From assembly GCA_005656395.1 (NCBI GenBank), contig SRSI01000013.1, positions 1,736,001-1,800,000 of the forward strand: 64,000 nt of DNA, read 5' to 3'. The position numbers were made by a program, and so were the translations under genes. Shown one piece after another: positions 48,271 to 61,193 of this stretch (the first letter of the stretch is position 1; the number at the start of each line of letters is the position of its first letter). The notes beneath the pieces were generated by a model. It was not told the DNA's origin and ran no database searches. It saw only the letters and a list, made by a program, of their open reading frames with translations. The DNA comes from Strongyloides papillosus. Taxonomy: Eukaryota > Nematoda > Chromadorea > Rhabditida > Strongyloididae.

Positions 48271-49236
48271 ATGACAAATTTTTTAAACCGTTTATTTAAA
48301 AATAAAAAAAATATTCACAATAAAGAGAATAATGAACTACCTCAGGAATTTGATAGAGAAAATTCAATTCGTGTATCATCTCGTTATGACGGGAACATGA
48401 CATTAAAAGATAATCAATCTTACTTAAATCCAACTGCTCCTTATCATACAAGCAATAGTAATAATAAATGGAGACCTGGTCCACGATCATGTCCAGGTGA
48501 ACAAATGTCATATAAGTCAAGTAAACATAAGAAAGACCATGATAGATCATTTGTAACAGAATTTCAACCACCAAATGAACACAAATCATCAAGGCGCAAG
48601 CAACATTATACTTTTAAAAATGCTCATGATACATCAGAGTATGGGAGTGTTGAACCACCAATTGAAAGTGATAGTCATAGAAGAAGTTATCATGAAGAAT
48701 TTGAGGAGTCTGAGGGTGAAGCATTAACACTAGCTGAAGCGCGTATACATAACTTAGAGGATGCTTTAAGTAGATATAAACTTCGTCTCAAGGATGCTCT
48801 TGAAGATCGTCGTTATTATAGAAGTCAATATGTTGCATTACAACATTCAAAACACAGAACAGAGAGAAATTTATTACAACAAATTGAAGATTTAAATAAT
48901 GAAAGGAAACACATGCAACATAAAATTGCTGTTTTGGAGAGGCAAGTTGAACAATATAGAACTCTTAATTGTCACAATAATTCTTTGCTAAATATGGAAA
49001 CATCTAAATTCCATAATCAAATGAATTTATTTGGAACTCCATCTACATCAGCAGTTGATTCAATTACGGGAGCCGGTGAAGCATTGTCTAATATGTCAGA
49101 AAATCCATTTATGGGTCATAGGAAGGAACAGTTGTCATCAAATGTTTTTGTTGATGATAACCTTGATGAAGTTAAAAATTTCCGCAACATGAAACTTGAT
49201 TTAATGGATATGAATCGTTCCGTTTCTGAGGAGTAG
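48271..49236 (+). CDS. Coiled-coil, Ser/His-rich protein of unknown function
   Basis: A single exon encodes 321 residues from the first ATG after a TTATTTCAG acceptor-like site. Residues 1-150 are hydrophilic and disordered in character, rich in Ser, His, Asn, Lys and Arg. A central segment, about 150-240, is an uninterrupted heptad-like helix (LAEARIHNLEDALSRYKLRL, later LQQIEDLNNERKHMQHKIAV), a convincing coiled coil. The tail is Asn/Met-rich (FMGHRKEQLSSNVF, LDLMDMNRSVSEE). There is no signal peptide or membrane segment, so the product is probably cytosolic or cytoskeletal. I do not recognise a family. An upstream non-coding exon in the GC-richer patch near 47 kb is possible. Confidence 0.6.
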   Translation: MTNFLNRLFKNKKNIHNKENNELPQEFDRENSIRVSSRYDGNMTLKDNQSYLNPTAPYHTSNSNNKWRPGPRSCPGEQMSYKSSKHKKDHDRSFVTEFQPPNEHKSSRRKQHYTFKNAHDTSEYGSVEPPIESDSHRRSYHEEFEESEGEALTLAEARIHNLEDALSRYKLRLKDALEDRRYYRSQYVALQHSKHRTERNLLQQIEDLNNERKHMQHKIAVLERQVEQYRTLNCHNNSLLNMETSKFHNQMNLFGTPSTSAVDSITGAGEALSNMSENPFMGHRKEQLSSNVFVDDNLDEVKNFRNMKLDLMDMNRSVSEE

Positions 49237-51831
49237 AGATAACCATAGGAATATTTGAAATTCTTCTTTCACATAATTATTTTTGTTATTCCTGGATTCT
49301 CACAAATTTTATCTACTAGTACTAAGTTCAAACAAATTGTCTTTTTTTTATCTTATTTTGGCTCAACGATAACTAATTATCTACTTTTTATCATCCACTA
49401 CTTTTTTTTTTCTTCTAAATCTTAAGCACATATGCTAATGATAATATTTATGCGGGGAATTTCCTGATTAGTGTATTAATAAAAAGTGCACTTAATTTAC
49501 AATAATAAAAACAAAATAATTATTAATTTTTTCTTACCACATATACATTAATTTTGTTAGAAAATTCATTAAATGTATCAAAAATAAATTATTTGTTTTA
49601 AATCTTCTTCTATTTATTTATTAATCTCTTCATCCTGTATTATGACATCTTTTCTTTTTGTCACTAAATTTTTAAGAGTATTAAATTAATATTTTAGCTT
49701 GTGATAGGATGACAACAATGAATATAATTTAAAGAACAGTTTTATCTTAAATGAAAAAAAAACTCAAATAATTAAAGAAAATGAAAAAAGTCTTTGACGT
49801 AGCATTATAATAATATTTCCTATTTTAAAATTGAAAGAAATACATTATCATTAAGGTTATTTTCAAAATATCGTCCTTTTTTTCATTTTCATCGAAACTA
49901 TAAACATTCACATCTAGAGATAATTTTCCTTTTAATAAAGATCTAATTTCATAATTATGTCCATAATCATCTAATAATACCCTTTTTAATGGTTAAGAGA
50001 AACATTAAGAAATTTTTCCACAATTTTATCAGTTAATTTTTGTATCTGCCTTATTTATAAGTTACATATATGTATAAATGTGTACATAAAAATACATGTC
50101 TTTGTAAAATATAACAACATTCTTGACATGTGGTGTTTTAGAAGACCATTACTAATCAAATATTTTTATTTTCCAAGATAAAACATACTATATAATATAT
50201 TATTTTCTTTTTTTACATATTTGTACATCTTTCATTTAGCATTATTGAAATGAACGTAAATTTTTAGTAAAATATTTTCTGCATGATATTTTCTATTTAC
50301 AAAAAAATGAGTGTTAAATATAATTAACCTTATCAACAAACAAATATTTGATCATAAATTTTATTTATGTTTCTTTTGTCTTTTCTCGTAACTTGCTATA
50401 TAATTATGGATTTTTATAATTTCAAAATTATAGTATGAAAAGTTAAAATCGTTGGATTGTAAAGAAAGCAATATTTTTTTTTTATTAAAATTATAATTTT
50501 TTTTCTATATATATATTTCTGACATTTCTACCTAAGTTGTCATTTTTTTCACTATATGCATTTTTTAACTAACATTATTTAAAAAAAAATACATTTTAAA
50601 TTTAATTTGTTTTTTTATCGCATAATTGATAGTTTATTTTTATATTCTATAGACATTTTTTTATTATAGATAGTAAAAATTTTAGTGAATATACAGTGTA
50701 TATATTCTCATCTTTTAATTAGCTCTTTTATTTTTATACTCATGGATTATCATTAATCTATTTTATTTTATTTTTTTTAATAAATAGTAAAATTCTAGTA
50801 AAGAAAAGGAGGATAAAAATTTGATATATGAAATATTTAGTATTATTCTCCGTCATAGTGCCTAAAAATGAACATATAATCTTTAAAAGACTCTCCTTTA
50901 CATTATTTAACTTTTCTTTTTGCTTAATTTTATTGTTGTCTATACAAATAGTAAAATTGGAAATAGAGTAAAAGTAAAAATTTTTCATGATTATCCATTT
51001 ATAATACTTATATATATTTTAAATAGATAAATATATGTATAAACATTTTACTCATTCATAAATTTTTGTTCCTTCATTTATCATTATGTCTAAAAACGCT
51101 AACCATCACTTGGGCATATTATTTTTCTCCGTCCTCTTATCATTCATACACATTTTTAGTTTCCTTGTTATTTAACATTTGTACACCAAATATGTATATC
51201 TATAACTATATATACTGATATGAAAATGCTTGCAGGAGCTATACAAAAATATTTTTCTACTCAAGAATATCTTAAAATTGTGTAAAAAGGGGGTAGAGTA
51301 AAAGGATATTTCATATATATATAGAACCAAATATAGAGAAAGCTTCTATAATGCCATGTCAGTAAAAGTCTATCTGTTTATAAAAATACCAACTATAAGA
51401 TTGTCGAATATATAGTTTTATAACAGCTGCTTTCTTTGGAAAATTTTTAGCATTTTTCTTTATACCATCATTGTACTTTATTTTTATTGTAAAGATTATT
51501 TACAAGTACATATTATCGTCTTATCATACAAAGTACATTTTTTTTATAATAATTTTATTAAATTAATTATGATATACCATTATTGTTATGATCTTTTTTT
51601 GAAAATATTTATATATTTTCTAATACTTCATTACTTTATTTCTTACCTAGACATATTTTTTTTTATAATTTAAAGTACTAATAAATATTTAAATTTTACA
51701 TATATAATTATTTTCCAATTTAATTTAACTAGTATTAATTTAATATTAAAAATAAAAAATACTTTTTTAATCTATATTTAAACTATATTTTACATACCTT
51801 TACATTATTTTAGTAATGTTAATCTTATAAA
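49237..51831. other. Non-coding tract between the coiled-coil gene and aex-3
   Basis: AT-rich with many T-runs. A 76-codon minus-strand frame at 50758-50988 has random AT-driven composition and no splice context. The last few hundred bases should hold the promoter of the MADD-type gene. Confidence 0.4.
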
Positions 51832-54800
51832 ATGGATGATAAAAATAAAGAATTATGTCCAAGGCTTCTTGATTATGTTGTAATGGTAGGGAGAAGAGAA
51901 AATACAAAATTTGAGTCGCAACCATTATTAACTTCTTTTGCTTCCCATGAAAAAAAGAATATTCTTGTATCAAATCCTAGTATACTACGTCGTTATCCAT
52001 CTGATGATCATAAAGATTTTGCTTTACCGTTAGATGTTACTTGTTTTTGTCAACCGGAAGGTTGTGTAACATTGGGTAAGATTTTATTAATTTAATTAAA
52101 TTAATATTTTAATATATTTTTTTATAGTATCACGAAAGAAATGGCTACAAAGAAAAGAAATTTCATCATTCGTTTTTACATTAACAGAGAAAGATTCCGC
52201 AAAGATTAGGTATGGTGTATCACTGAATTTTTATTTAAGTTCCCCACAACCAATTGAAATAAATTACCCATCAATACCGAAGGAACCTAATACATCTGGA
52301 CCAATAAGAGTTAAAAAAAGGATTTCTTTGAGTCATCTAACAAGTATATGTATTATTAGTCATCATCCATTTTTGTCTGGATTTAGGGAGATTGCTAATT
52401 TACTACGTAAAATAATTATTGCAGCTAACTGTCGGTGTAATAAAAATGAAAACATACCGAAGAATGCGGTTTGGTCTATATTATTAGGTTATTGGGATTC
52501 ATCATACATTCCAGAAGAGGTAATGAAAGAAATAAGAGATATTGAAACATGGATATTGATGGTTCTTAGTTCTCCTGTTCCTGTACCAGGTAAAACAAAA
52601 GTAGAATTAGAGGTATATTTTAAATTTCTAACTATTTTTATTTGTTTTTCCAACATCTATTAATATACTTTTTACTACTACTTTAGTTATTGCCAAAGGA
52701 ATTTATGCCAATGTTAACATTAGCGTTACCTGATCATACAAGATTTTCTTTAGTTGACTTTCCTCTCCATCTACCATTAGAATTGTTAGGAATTGAAACG
52801 ACATTAAAACTATTATCAGCAGTTATGTTAGAATATAAAGTTATATTACAATCAACAAATTATAATGCTGTTAGTATGTGTGTAATGGCATTAGTTGCTT
52901 TAATGTACCCATTAGAATATATGTTTCCAGTCATTCCGTTATTACCATCCTATATGCCATCTGCTGAAAATATTTTATTAGCTCCAACACCATTTATAAT
53001 TGGTTTACCATCATCTTTTTTCGCTTTTAAAAATATCGAAGTACCAAATGATGTTATATTAGTTGATCTGGATACTAATGAAATAAATATACCGGAAGAT
53101 ATGGAGATTCCTGAATTTCCACAGCCGGAAAGAGATAAATTGAAATACGATCTTGAGGTTGCATTGGGTAAAGCTGCTAATAGGTTTCAAAAAAATGGGG
53201 ATAGAAAATTAATTGGAGAGTTAGATGAAGATGAAATAGATATTGGTGTACGTGTTGCTATGATAAATTTTTACAATAGTTCAAATATTTTTTTAAATTT
53301 CTCTGAACATACAAGAACGCTTCGACTATATCCACGACCCGTTGTAGCACTACAAATAGAGTCATTTTTACAAAGTCGTCCTTTTAAATCACAATTTATA
53401 AAGGATTTATGTATGACACAATCTGTTGAATATTTTGCTGAATGTTCATTATGCCCTAGAAATGAGACATATGTTAGAGTACAGACAGGTATACAACAAG
53501 CATCACAAATTGGTGATAAAGCTAAGTGGTTTCATGACAACTTAATGCCTATACATTTCTTAGTTTATCCTGACAACTCAACTATTAAGGAAGCATTAGA
53601 AATGACTAGAAAAATTGGTACTAATATACCAAATGAATCTGAGGCAGAAGAGAGTAGTTCAGAAGTCGAAGGTTCTAATGTACTAGATGAATTATGTAGA
53701 AACGACGATACACCTGAAAGTGATAAAAATTCAGAGGTGAAGCCCATAGCGCATGTTAATCACATATTTTGTCCACCATCAAAACTTGAAATTCCTGATG
53801 ACACCAGTATAAAATCTTTTGGTAGTTCACCTAGTAGTGGTAGAAGTACACCCGATACAGAATCTGATACATCAGCATTAGATAGTGAATTAGATTTTGC
53901 TAGGATGGCTAAAAATATGGTCTTAAAAAGGAACGATAAAGGACATATGACCTTTGAAAATGAAACATCAATGATGGGAAATAATGATAATGAAAAAAAA
54001 GGAAGTGAAGAATCATATATATCTAAACCATCAAAAATTATTCGAAGACCCCAAATAAAAGCGTTTGGTATGAGGGGACTCCAAACAATGACAGATTCTG
54101 GTGAAAAAATGCTCGGTCCCAATTTTATGAATACTCTTAATGGATTTACGGAAAGAAGTTCTGACATGTTATCACAGATGATAAGTAAAACAACACCAAA
54201 AGCTCAGGCATTAAAAGAAAAGACCATGCGTCCACTTCAAGACGTGACAGGTCATGGATCAGAACAAGAAAAATCCGATAAAGAATCAAATTTAGCAGCA
54301 TCTAAACAGAATAAAAACCAACAAATTATTAAAGATACTTGTGATCAAATATTAAATGGTAATAGTATTGGTGTCTTTACATTCCCTAAAGTCAAAAGAC
54401 TTATGGAAGATGAAAGTTTAAGAGAATTAGTATGTCAAAAGTTAAATTTAGGACTATCAATAAAGTATACCGAAGAGGAGTATGAACAACATTTCAAATT
54501 AACCAAAGCACAATATAAAGGATATTTAAAAATATTGCAAGCATGTATACAAGGATTAGAAACATCTTTTAACGCAAATGGTTCAAGTGGTTTGGCTTCA
54601 ATGCTCCACGTTCTTGAAATAGCACATTGTGCATTTTTATTCAACTCTGATGGTGTTGTTACACCAAATTGTGAAATGAATAGTGCCATAACAACACCAT
54701 CCTCAACAAATTATAAAGTTAATTTTCATGAAGAACACACACTTGTTAAATTACCAGCAACATCTTATGATACAAGAGAAAATAAAAGTTCTCTTGATAC

Positions 54801-56649
54801 AACTACTAATGATAACGGAAAAAAATCCCCAAGAAATGTTGAGATTGTTGTTAGTGATAAGAAAGATACACCGCCACCTATACCTCCAAGGCCACCGAGA
54901 CCACCACCACCAAGACAAGAATCATTAGTTAAAAATAATTTAGCTAAAATAAATATAAATACTAATGAAAACTCAACATTACTTGGTATCACAAAAAATG
55001 ATGAGGATGGTGAAAGGACACCAAAAGTATTAAATCCAAACGAACCCAAAGGACCAGTCTGTTTTACACCATTAACAAATACAAATGATAAGATTAATCC
55101 TAATGGTCAATTGCCACATTTACCAAGACAAACTAATCCTCCCAAAAGTTTAGTTTTACCAAGACGTTTCTCTGGTACACAAGATAATAATTATATCCAA
55201 ACACCAACAAATGCATCAAAACATTTTTTATATATAGATTTAATTGGTACGTCAAATCCACTATGGCAAAATATGACTTTTTGGGAGAATGGATTTTTTG
55301 ATGTTGTTGCACAAGAGAGAGACAAAATTGGTATGGATCAAGAACCATCAGAGTTAATTGATCGTTATAGTAGCTTAAGTGATACAGAAAAGAAACGTCT
55401 TGAGTTGGATGAAGATAGAATATTAGCAACACTTCTTCATAACATGACAGCATATATGGTTATGTGTGGCACAAATAAAAAATTAATCCAACAAAAAGTT
55501 AGAAGATTACTAGGTAAAGCACATATTGGATTGATATACTCTAAAAAAATTAATCAATTACTTGATCAATTACCAAATGATCCAATAAATGAAATTCCAC
55601 TAAAACCGTTGGTATCAAGATTAATGCAAAAACAATCGTTTGCTGTGCATATTGGTTCAGATAATGATTGTCAATTAGCATTTATGGAGGTATGTGATGA
55701 TGCCGTAGTATTGAGAGCAGTAACAGGATCAATTATTGAACGATGGTGGTATGAAAGACTGGTAAATATGACATATTCTCCAAAAACACGTGTATTATGT
55801 ATTTGGAGAAAAAAAGATGATCAAGTTTATATGCATAAATTTTTTACAAAGAAATGTAGACAATTATATAACTGTATGAAAGCAGCAATGGAACGTGCCG
55901 CAGCTAGAGGTAAAGTAACAGTAGCTGGTAGGGATTTAGAAGGAGAATTTCCTGTTCATGACACTACAGTTAATCAAGGTGGTTTATTAACTGTTAGAAT
56001 TGATGGTATAAAATTAACTTTTTCTAATTGGAATCATTTTATTGATTTGAAAGATATTAAAAAATGTAACACATTTGGGGGAAATCAATTTATGATAGAA
56101 GAATTTAGTATGTTTTTTTAATTAAAATATTTTTCATTTACTTTTTTTTAAGATCGTGAAAAACAACAACTTGAACAGAGGAGATTTTACTCTAATATGG
56201 TAAGTAACTTTTTATTTTAAAATAACATCTCCTTTTGCGTTTATTAACATAATTGTGGTTGTCTTTGTGAAATTATCACAATTTTAGGCACGTGATATTG
56301 TCTGGAATCTTCATCGAATATTTTCTATTATAACAACGTTATGTGAGGAACTGCCAAAAAAAGAATTTGAAGAAAAGGGTATTGCATCAATTTTGGTTAA
56401 CCATGAAATACCAAAAGTTATTTCTTTAGATTTACTAAAATTGTGAATGGGAAAAACCCGTTATTGTAACTTTATATTAATTTTGTAAATACTTTTTTTT
56501 GTTTTAAATCTTTAATAATGTAATAATAATTAAAATCTAATAATTTTTACTATATTTAGGCTGACCAAATATGTTATGCAGTTTTATGTGCATTTTCATT
56601 TGTTGCAACCAGTCAAAAGAATGATTCGTTAAAGGGAGGAAAAGAATAA
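51832..56649 (+). CDS. aex-3: AEX-3/MADD-type DENN-domain Rab GEF
   Basis: Exons 51832-52075, 52128-52612, 52687-56107, 56153-56199 and 56288 onward join in frame with introns of 52, 74, 45 and 88 bp. If exon 5 runs to the TGA at 56444, the protein has 1,451 residues, near the length of Caenorhabditis AEX-3. A last exon at 56560-56649 is likely (ADQICYAVLCAFSFVATSQK.. ending at TAA), but the donor that keeps its phase is unclear. The tripartite DENN module starts with LCPRLLDYVVMVGRRE (uDENN). It continues with ISHHPFLSGFREIANLL and ELLGIETTLKLLSAVMLEYK (cDENN), and the stretch from APTPFIIGLPSSFF on leads into dDENN. A long Ser/Glu-rich middle follows, then a MADD-typical helical region near 790-880, a proline tract TPPPIPPRPPRPPPP (about 980) and a conserved C-terminal part with FWENGFFDVVAQERDKIGMD and a PH-like end. 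Orthologs activate RAB-3 and RAB-27 at synapses and in secretion. Confidence 0.9.
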
Positions 56650-58073
56650 ATTTAAAAAATTATATTGTCTTATTTGTATTTCATTTTTATATTTGGCAAA
56701 ACAAAAAAACTTATATTACTTTTTAAGATACATTATTTGAATTTTTATTATCATCATATATTCTGATTTTTATCAGTTATACATTTGTGTATACTATATA
56801 AATACATTTATTTTCTTTTATTTTTTTATTATATTACTCATCGAGTAAGTAAAGGATTTTTATAAGTCTAAATTATCATCGTTATTTAAAAAAAAGGCGT
56901 AAATGTTTCACATTTATCAAAAATTTATAATCATTTTACAATAAGTCTATTATGATTATACACATTTGTTTATGGGTTTTGTTAGTGAAGAAAGTTACCA
57001 ACATTCAATAAGTATATTATTTAAATGTTATTTCTTTCTATATATAAATGAAAAATTTCAACTAAAAAGAAAAGTAACGTTATCTATTTTTTTAACTTCA
57101 AAATGAAAAGAACTAAATAAATTACAGAAACTATTTTATGAAAACTGAATACATTGTTTTATTTTTCAAAAAAAGAATAGTATTAATGAATGTTAGATTA
57201 GACGCAATCGAAAGTTTATTTATTTTTTTAAACTTTTTTCTAACTGTCCTTAAAATAGGCAAATTCTAAGTATTATATATTTTAAAAGCAAAATATTATT
57301 TATCTGTACTTTTTTAGTGAGTTGCATAAAAGAAGAAAGAGGAATTGTTATTTTATTAATGACTATCAAAATTCTATTAACAATTCTATTTTAAGTTCTG
57401 AAATTTTTAACTATCTCATTCCTTTTACATCATCTCCTTCCACCTGATTAAAATCTTTCAAAATATTCTTTTTTTCACACGTAGCTTTATATTTAGGGTA
57501 CATAGAAGATGGTGATATATTAAATATTAGAAAGGAAGTATAAAAACTTTCATCTTTAATATACAAACATATGTTTTACGATAAATTTGTCTTTTTTTAA
57601 ATATTTAAAATTTAGTTATTTAAATTTATGTTGAAATGTCATGATTGGTAATATTTAATGAAATTTTTTTCTTAATTAAAAAAAATTTTTTTACGATTTT
57701 CAAAGGCGTTTTATTATGTCATATTATATGTTACTGGTAAAATAATTGTAAAAATTAATAGTTCTGGAAAAAGAATATTCATTTAACCGAAACTAATAAT
57801 TACCTTAGTGTTTTTTTTCATCACAACTATAAATTTAATAATATTTTGTTGTGTACTATTATAAAAAACAATTTTCCACTCTGTGTATTTATATTTCAAA
57901 TTTTTGTTTTTGGTTACATTTATTTTTTAGGAATTGTGCTATTTATTCCTTAGAAAAGGACTCAAATTAACAGAATCCAATTTAATTTGTCTGGGTATTA
58001 CTAAACTAATGTACCAGGAAATTTAATAAAAGAATTTTCTTTTCCTTTTCTTGATACATTGATCTAAAGAAAT
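56650..58073. other. Intergenic tract
   Basis: AT-rich 3' flank of the aex-3 gene and upstream region of the Ly6-type gene. No coding or structured feature recognised. Confidence 0.4.
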
Positions 58074-58914
58074 ATGTTATTGCTAGGTACGAAAAATATT
58101 TCAATTATACGAAATTATGTTATATTTCTTTGTTTAATAAGTTATCAACCATTATATGGTGAGTTACCAAATTTTGTTTTATTATTTAAGAAAATTAGAA
58201 TATTAATATTATTCTATATTACTATCATATTGTAATATAAACACTTTAAGTATTATTTATTATTAATTGAAAAATATTTATTTCAAATACTTTTAGTCTT
58301 ATCATATAGATATAAAATTTTGGAAGATAATCAGGAAGGATATACTAATGAGACAGAAACATTTTGTTTTTCATGTTTTTCTGTTTACTCCCCAAAACCA
58401 TACTATGCCATCAAAAATCAGACAAAAACAGTTGAAAAATTTTCAAACGATTATTATAAAATTGTTAACATTATTAATGAGGTAATTTTTTTAATAAAAC
58501 ATATAGTGAAAAAATAAATTTTTGTAGACAGGCTTAACAATTCCCAATTATATTTATTCATGTGCTGATGTTAGTCCATTTCAAGCATCATTTCAATTGT
58601 TACGCGCAAATATTCGGGTATGTAAGAATGGAATAAAAAATAAAGGAATTTGTGCCAAATGGAAAGGAAATTATAAGGATAAAGAATTTGTTTATAGAGA
58701 ATGTTGGGATCAAATGTGGTTAAAACCTAGACCATTTATTGATACATATGCAGGTTATTGTATTGAATCAAATATTAAGAATAATTTCACTACCTCAATT
58801 ACTGATAGTATTCTTTGTTTTTGTGGTAAAGATCTTTGTAATGGAATATTTAAAATTGAATATTATTTATTACTAATTCTCATAAATATTATTTTATGTT
58901 ATATTTATGGTTAA
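58074..58914 (+). CDS. Ly6/uPAR-type (three-finger) protein, probably GPI-anchored
   Basis: Exons 58074-58158, 58297-58481 and 58528-58914 join in frame (introns of 138 and 46 bp) to give 218 residues. Exon 1 supplies a signal sequence (YVIFLCLISYQPLYV). The mature part has ten cysteines: CFSC, YSC, VC, IC, EC, YC, and the closing CFCGKDLCNG, which matches the Ly6 C-terminal signature CxC..D.CN. A hydrophobic C-terminal stretch (YYLLLILINIILCYIYG) fits a GPI signal or a membrane anchor. Three NxS/T glycosylation sites are present (NET, NQT, NFT). Nematode members of this fold, such as the ODR-2/HOT group, act at the neuronal surface; some insect ones modulate channels. The loop between the second and third cysteines is long (about 50 residues), so the fold is extended. 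The role here is inferred. Confidence 0.75.
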
Positions 58915-59814
58915 ATAATTATTAATAAAAATATTTGTAATAAAAACTCGTTGCCTTGAAGTTCCAAAATTTTGATGATAATTATTAGTGAATAATATTT
59001 CGTCAAAGTTTTCTATACACGCAAAATTTATGCTTAATCGAGTATAAAAATTTTATAAAATTAAATCTGACATTAAATGCTCTTTAATAGAATGCGACAC
59101 TTTTTATTTTATTAATATTTAAATATAAAAATCAGATATATTTTTTTCTTTTAATTTTGTGACAATTTTAATTTGCGAATTCATGAATGTATCAAAATGC
59201 TACACAATTGACGCAAAAATTAACGATAATTTGGTATAATTTTTCAATAATTTAAAGTATAGTTAATACGAGATTTAAATTTTTTTTACAAAACGGAATA
59301 ATCTATATTTTGTTTTATGTTGTCACAAGTTTATTGTAAGATCATCTTTATAATCTATGAACTATTAATTATCAATTTAAATAAGTAGGCGGGAGTTGTA
59401 TATTAGAAAAATGTTATATAAAAACAATACGATCAACTATAAAATAAATCTTAGTCAGATTTTTCCATCATGGTTTTTAATAGAGATAAGCAATATTGTA
59501 TTATTAACTATTTAAAAACATTATTTTTATTAATAGTTGATTTGTCTATCTACCAAGTTTCAATTCAATGTCTTCATAATATTCTTTAAGTTTAGGTTAT
59601 TATTTATATCAGATCTAGTTTAGTAAAATTTTATTTTTTTACTGTAAATGTATTGTAAAATGTTTTTTAAAACACATTTTTAGTGCTAAAACTTGTACTA
59701 AATTAATACCCTTTTATTCTCCACAGTAGATCAAATTTCAGAAAAGAGATTTCTTAATTATTATTATAATTTTTAAATTTAAGATTAATACTCATAAAAC
59801 ATTAATTTTCAAAA
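58915..59814. other. Intergenic tract
   Basis: AT-rich, with no gene recognised; upstream region of the CHK-like kinase gene. Confidence 0.4.
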
Positions 59815-61126
59815 ATGCAAGACTTGAAAAATACGTTCATTGGCAAAGATAAATTTTCTTATCAATGGGTTTTTGAAAATTTATTATCAGAAGATGAAGA
59901 ATTTCAAAAATTTTTATCTTTTGATGATAATTCTAACAAGAAAGCAATTGTAAAAGCATCATCTTTTGATTTAAGTAATGGGAAAGGATGTTTTTCTGAA
60001 GTTTTCAAGGTAACATTTGTAGCTAATGATGGGAGTAGTTATAATACTATTTTAAAAATTCCTGGTTCCTCTCATTTTAACGAAGCTGTCAATAAATCAA
60101 TACTTATTGATGATAATGGTAACAAATTTGAAGTAAGCAATTAATTAAGAGAAATTATGCTATTTTTAATATTTATAGAGTAATGAAAGTATGCAGAAAA
60201 CAGTTGTACAATTACACAACAGGGAATGTGAATTTTATAATATAGTTAAATTTACTGATTGTCCACTTCCTAAAGTTTTTAAAGCTGTCCAATGGGAACC
60301 AAGTTCTAATTCCCATGGTTGCCTTTTAATGAGAGATTTAGGAGTTAAAGCAAAAATGCAAAGTTTTTCTGAATCTTTAACTCCTGGACAGGTGATGAAT
60401 GTAATTGAAATTATTGCAAAGCTTCATGCATTCACTATAAAAAATATTGACAGAATTAAAGGATATAACATGAAATTTCCATATTTTAGTAAAGATGCTG
60501 ATTCTATCGTAGATACGCAAATAAAAAAACTGAAAACTAAATTTCCAGATATGTTTGGAGATCTATTTGAAAGATTTCTTCCTTTTGTATCGAGTGAAAA
60601 ATTTGGTAAATATGTCACTGTAGACTGTCATACCAATTTTAATATTCCAGCTTTATTAAGTCACGGTGATATTTGGACAAACAATATTTATTTTAAAATC
60701 GACAATAATGGTTGTATATCAAATGAGGTTGAAGCTTTATTAGATTGGCAAATATTAAATCTTGGAAATCCAACTCTTGATATTGCTAGATTGTTGATGG
60801 TATCAGTCAATGCTGATATTAGACACCAATATCATGATGCTTTCTTTGATCACTATTATAACATTCTAACAAAAGAATTAGGTGATATTCCGCAACCGTT
60901 TTCATTGGAAGATTTTAAAAAATGTTACAAGTTTTCCCAACTTTTTCAAACCCGTCACACAATTCTTATGATATCAATTTTTACAAATTACATTCCAAAA
61001 GAAGATAAAAATACTATAACTCAAAAGTATAAGGAAGAAATTTTAATGTTGAGACTTAAACAAGCCATTGAAGATGGTGTTCATATTATTGAAAATGATT
61101 TAAAAGATTTTGAATATGATTTTTAA
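59815..61126 (+). CDS. CHK/DUF1679-family kinase-like protein (EcKinase-type)
   Basis: Exons 59815-60132 and 60179-61126 join in phase 0 across a 46-bp intron (GTAAGC..TTATAG) to give 421 residues. This is the usual size of the nematode DUF1679 / insect ecdysteroid-kinase-like group, relatives of choline and aminoglycoside kinases. The N-lobe carries GKGCFSEVFKVTF (about 59-71) as the nucleotide loop and TILKIPG with the lysine. Then come CLLMRDLG, the Brenner motif LLSHGDIWTNNIYF with HGD at 268-270, and ALLDWQ with DWQ at 295-297. All catalytic positions are kept. There is no signal peptide, so it is cytosolic. The family phosphorylates small hydroxylated molecules in detoxification or steroid metabolism; the substrate here is unknown. 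It converges on the TXNDC12-like gene, with 67 bp between stop codons. Confidence 0.85.
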
Positions 61127-61193
61127 AAAAAAGATATCGTTAAATAAATAAAACTACAACATCAATAAGTGATTAATTAGTATGTATGAAGAA

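Noticed and set aside
50758..50988. 76-codon minus-strand frame with a hydrophobic segment
   Set aside because: Hydrophobic only because T-rich sequence encodes Phe/Ile/Leu; no partner exon.
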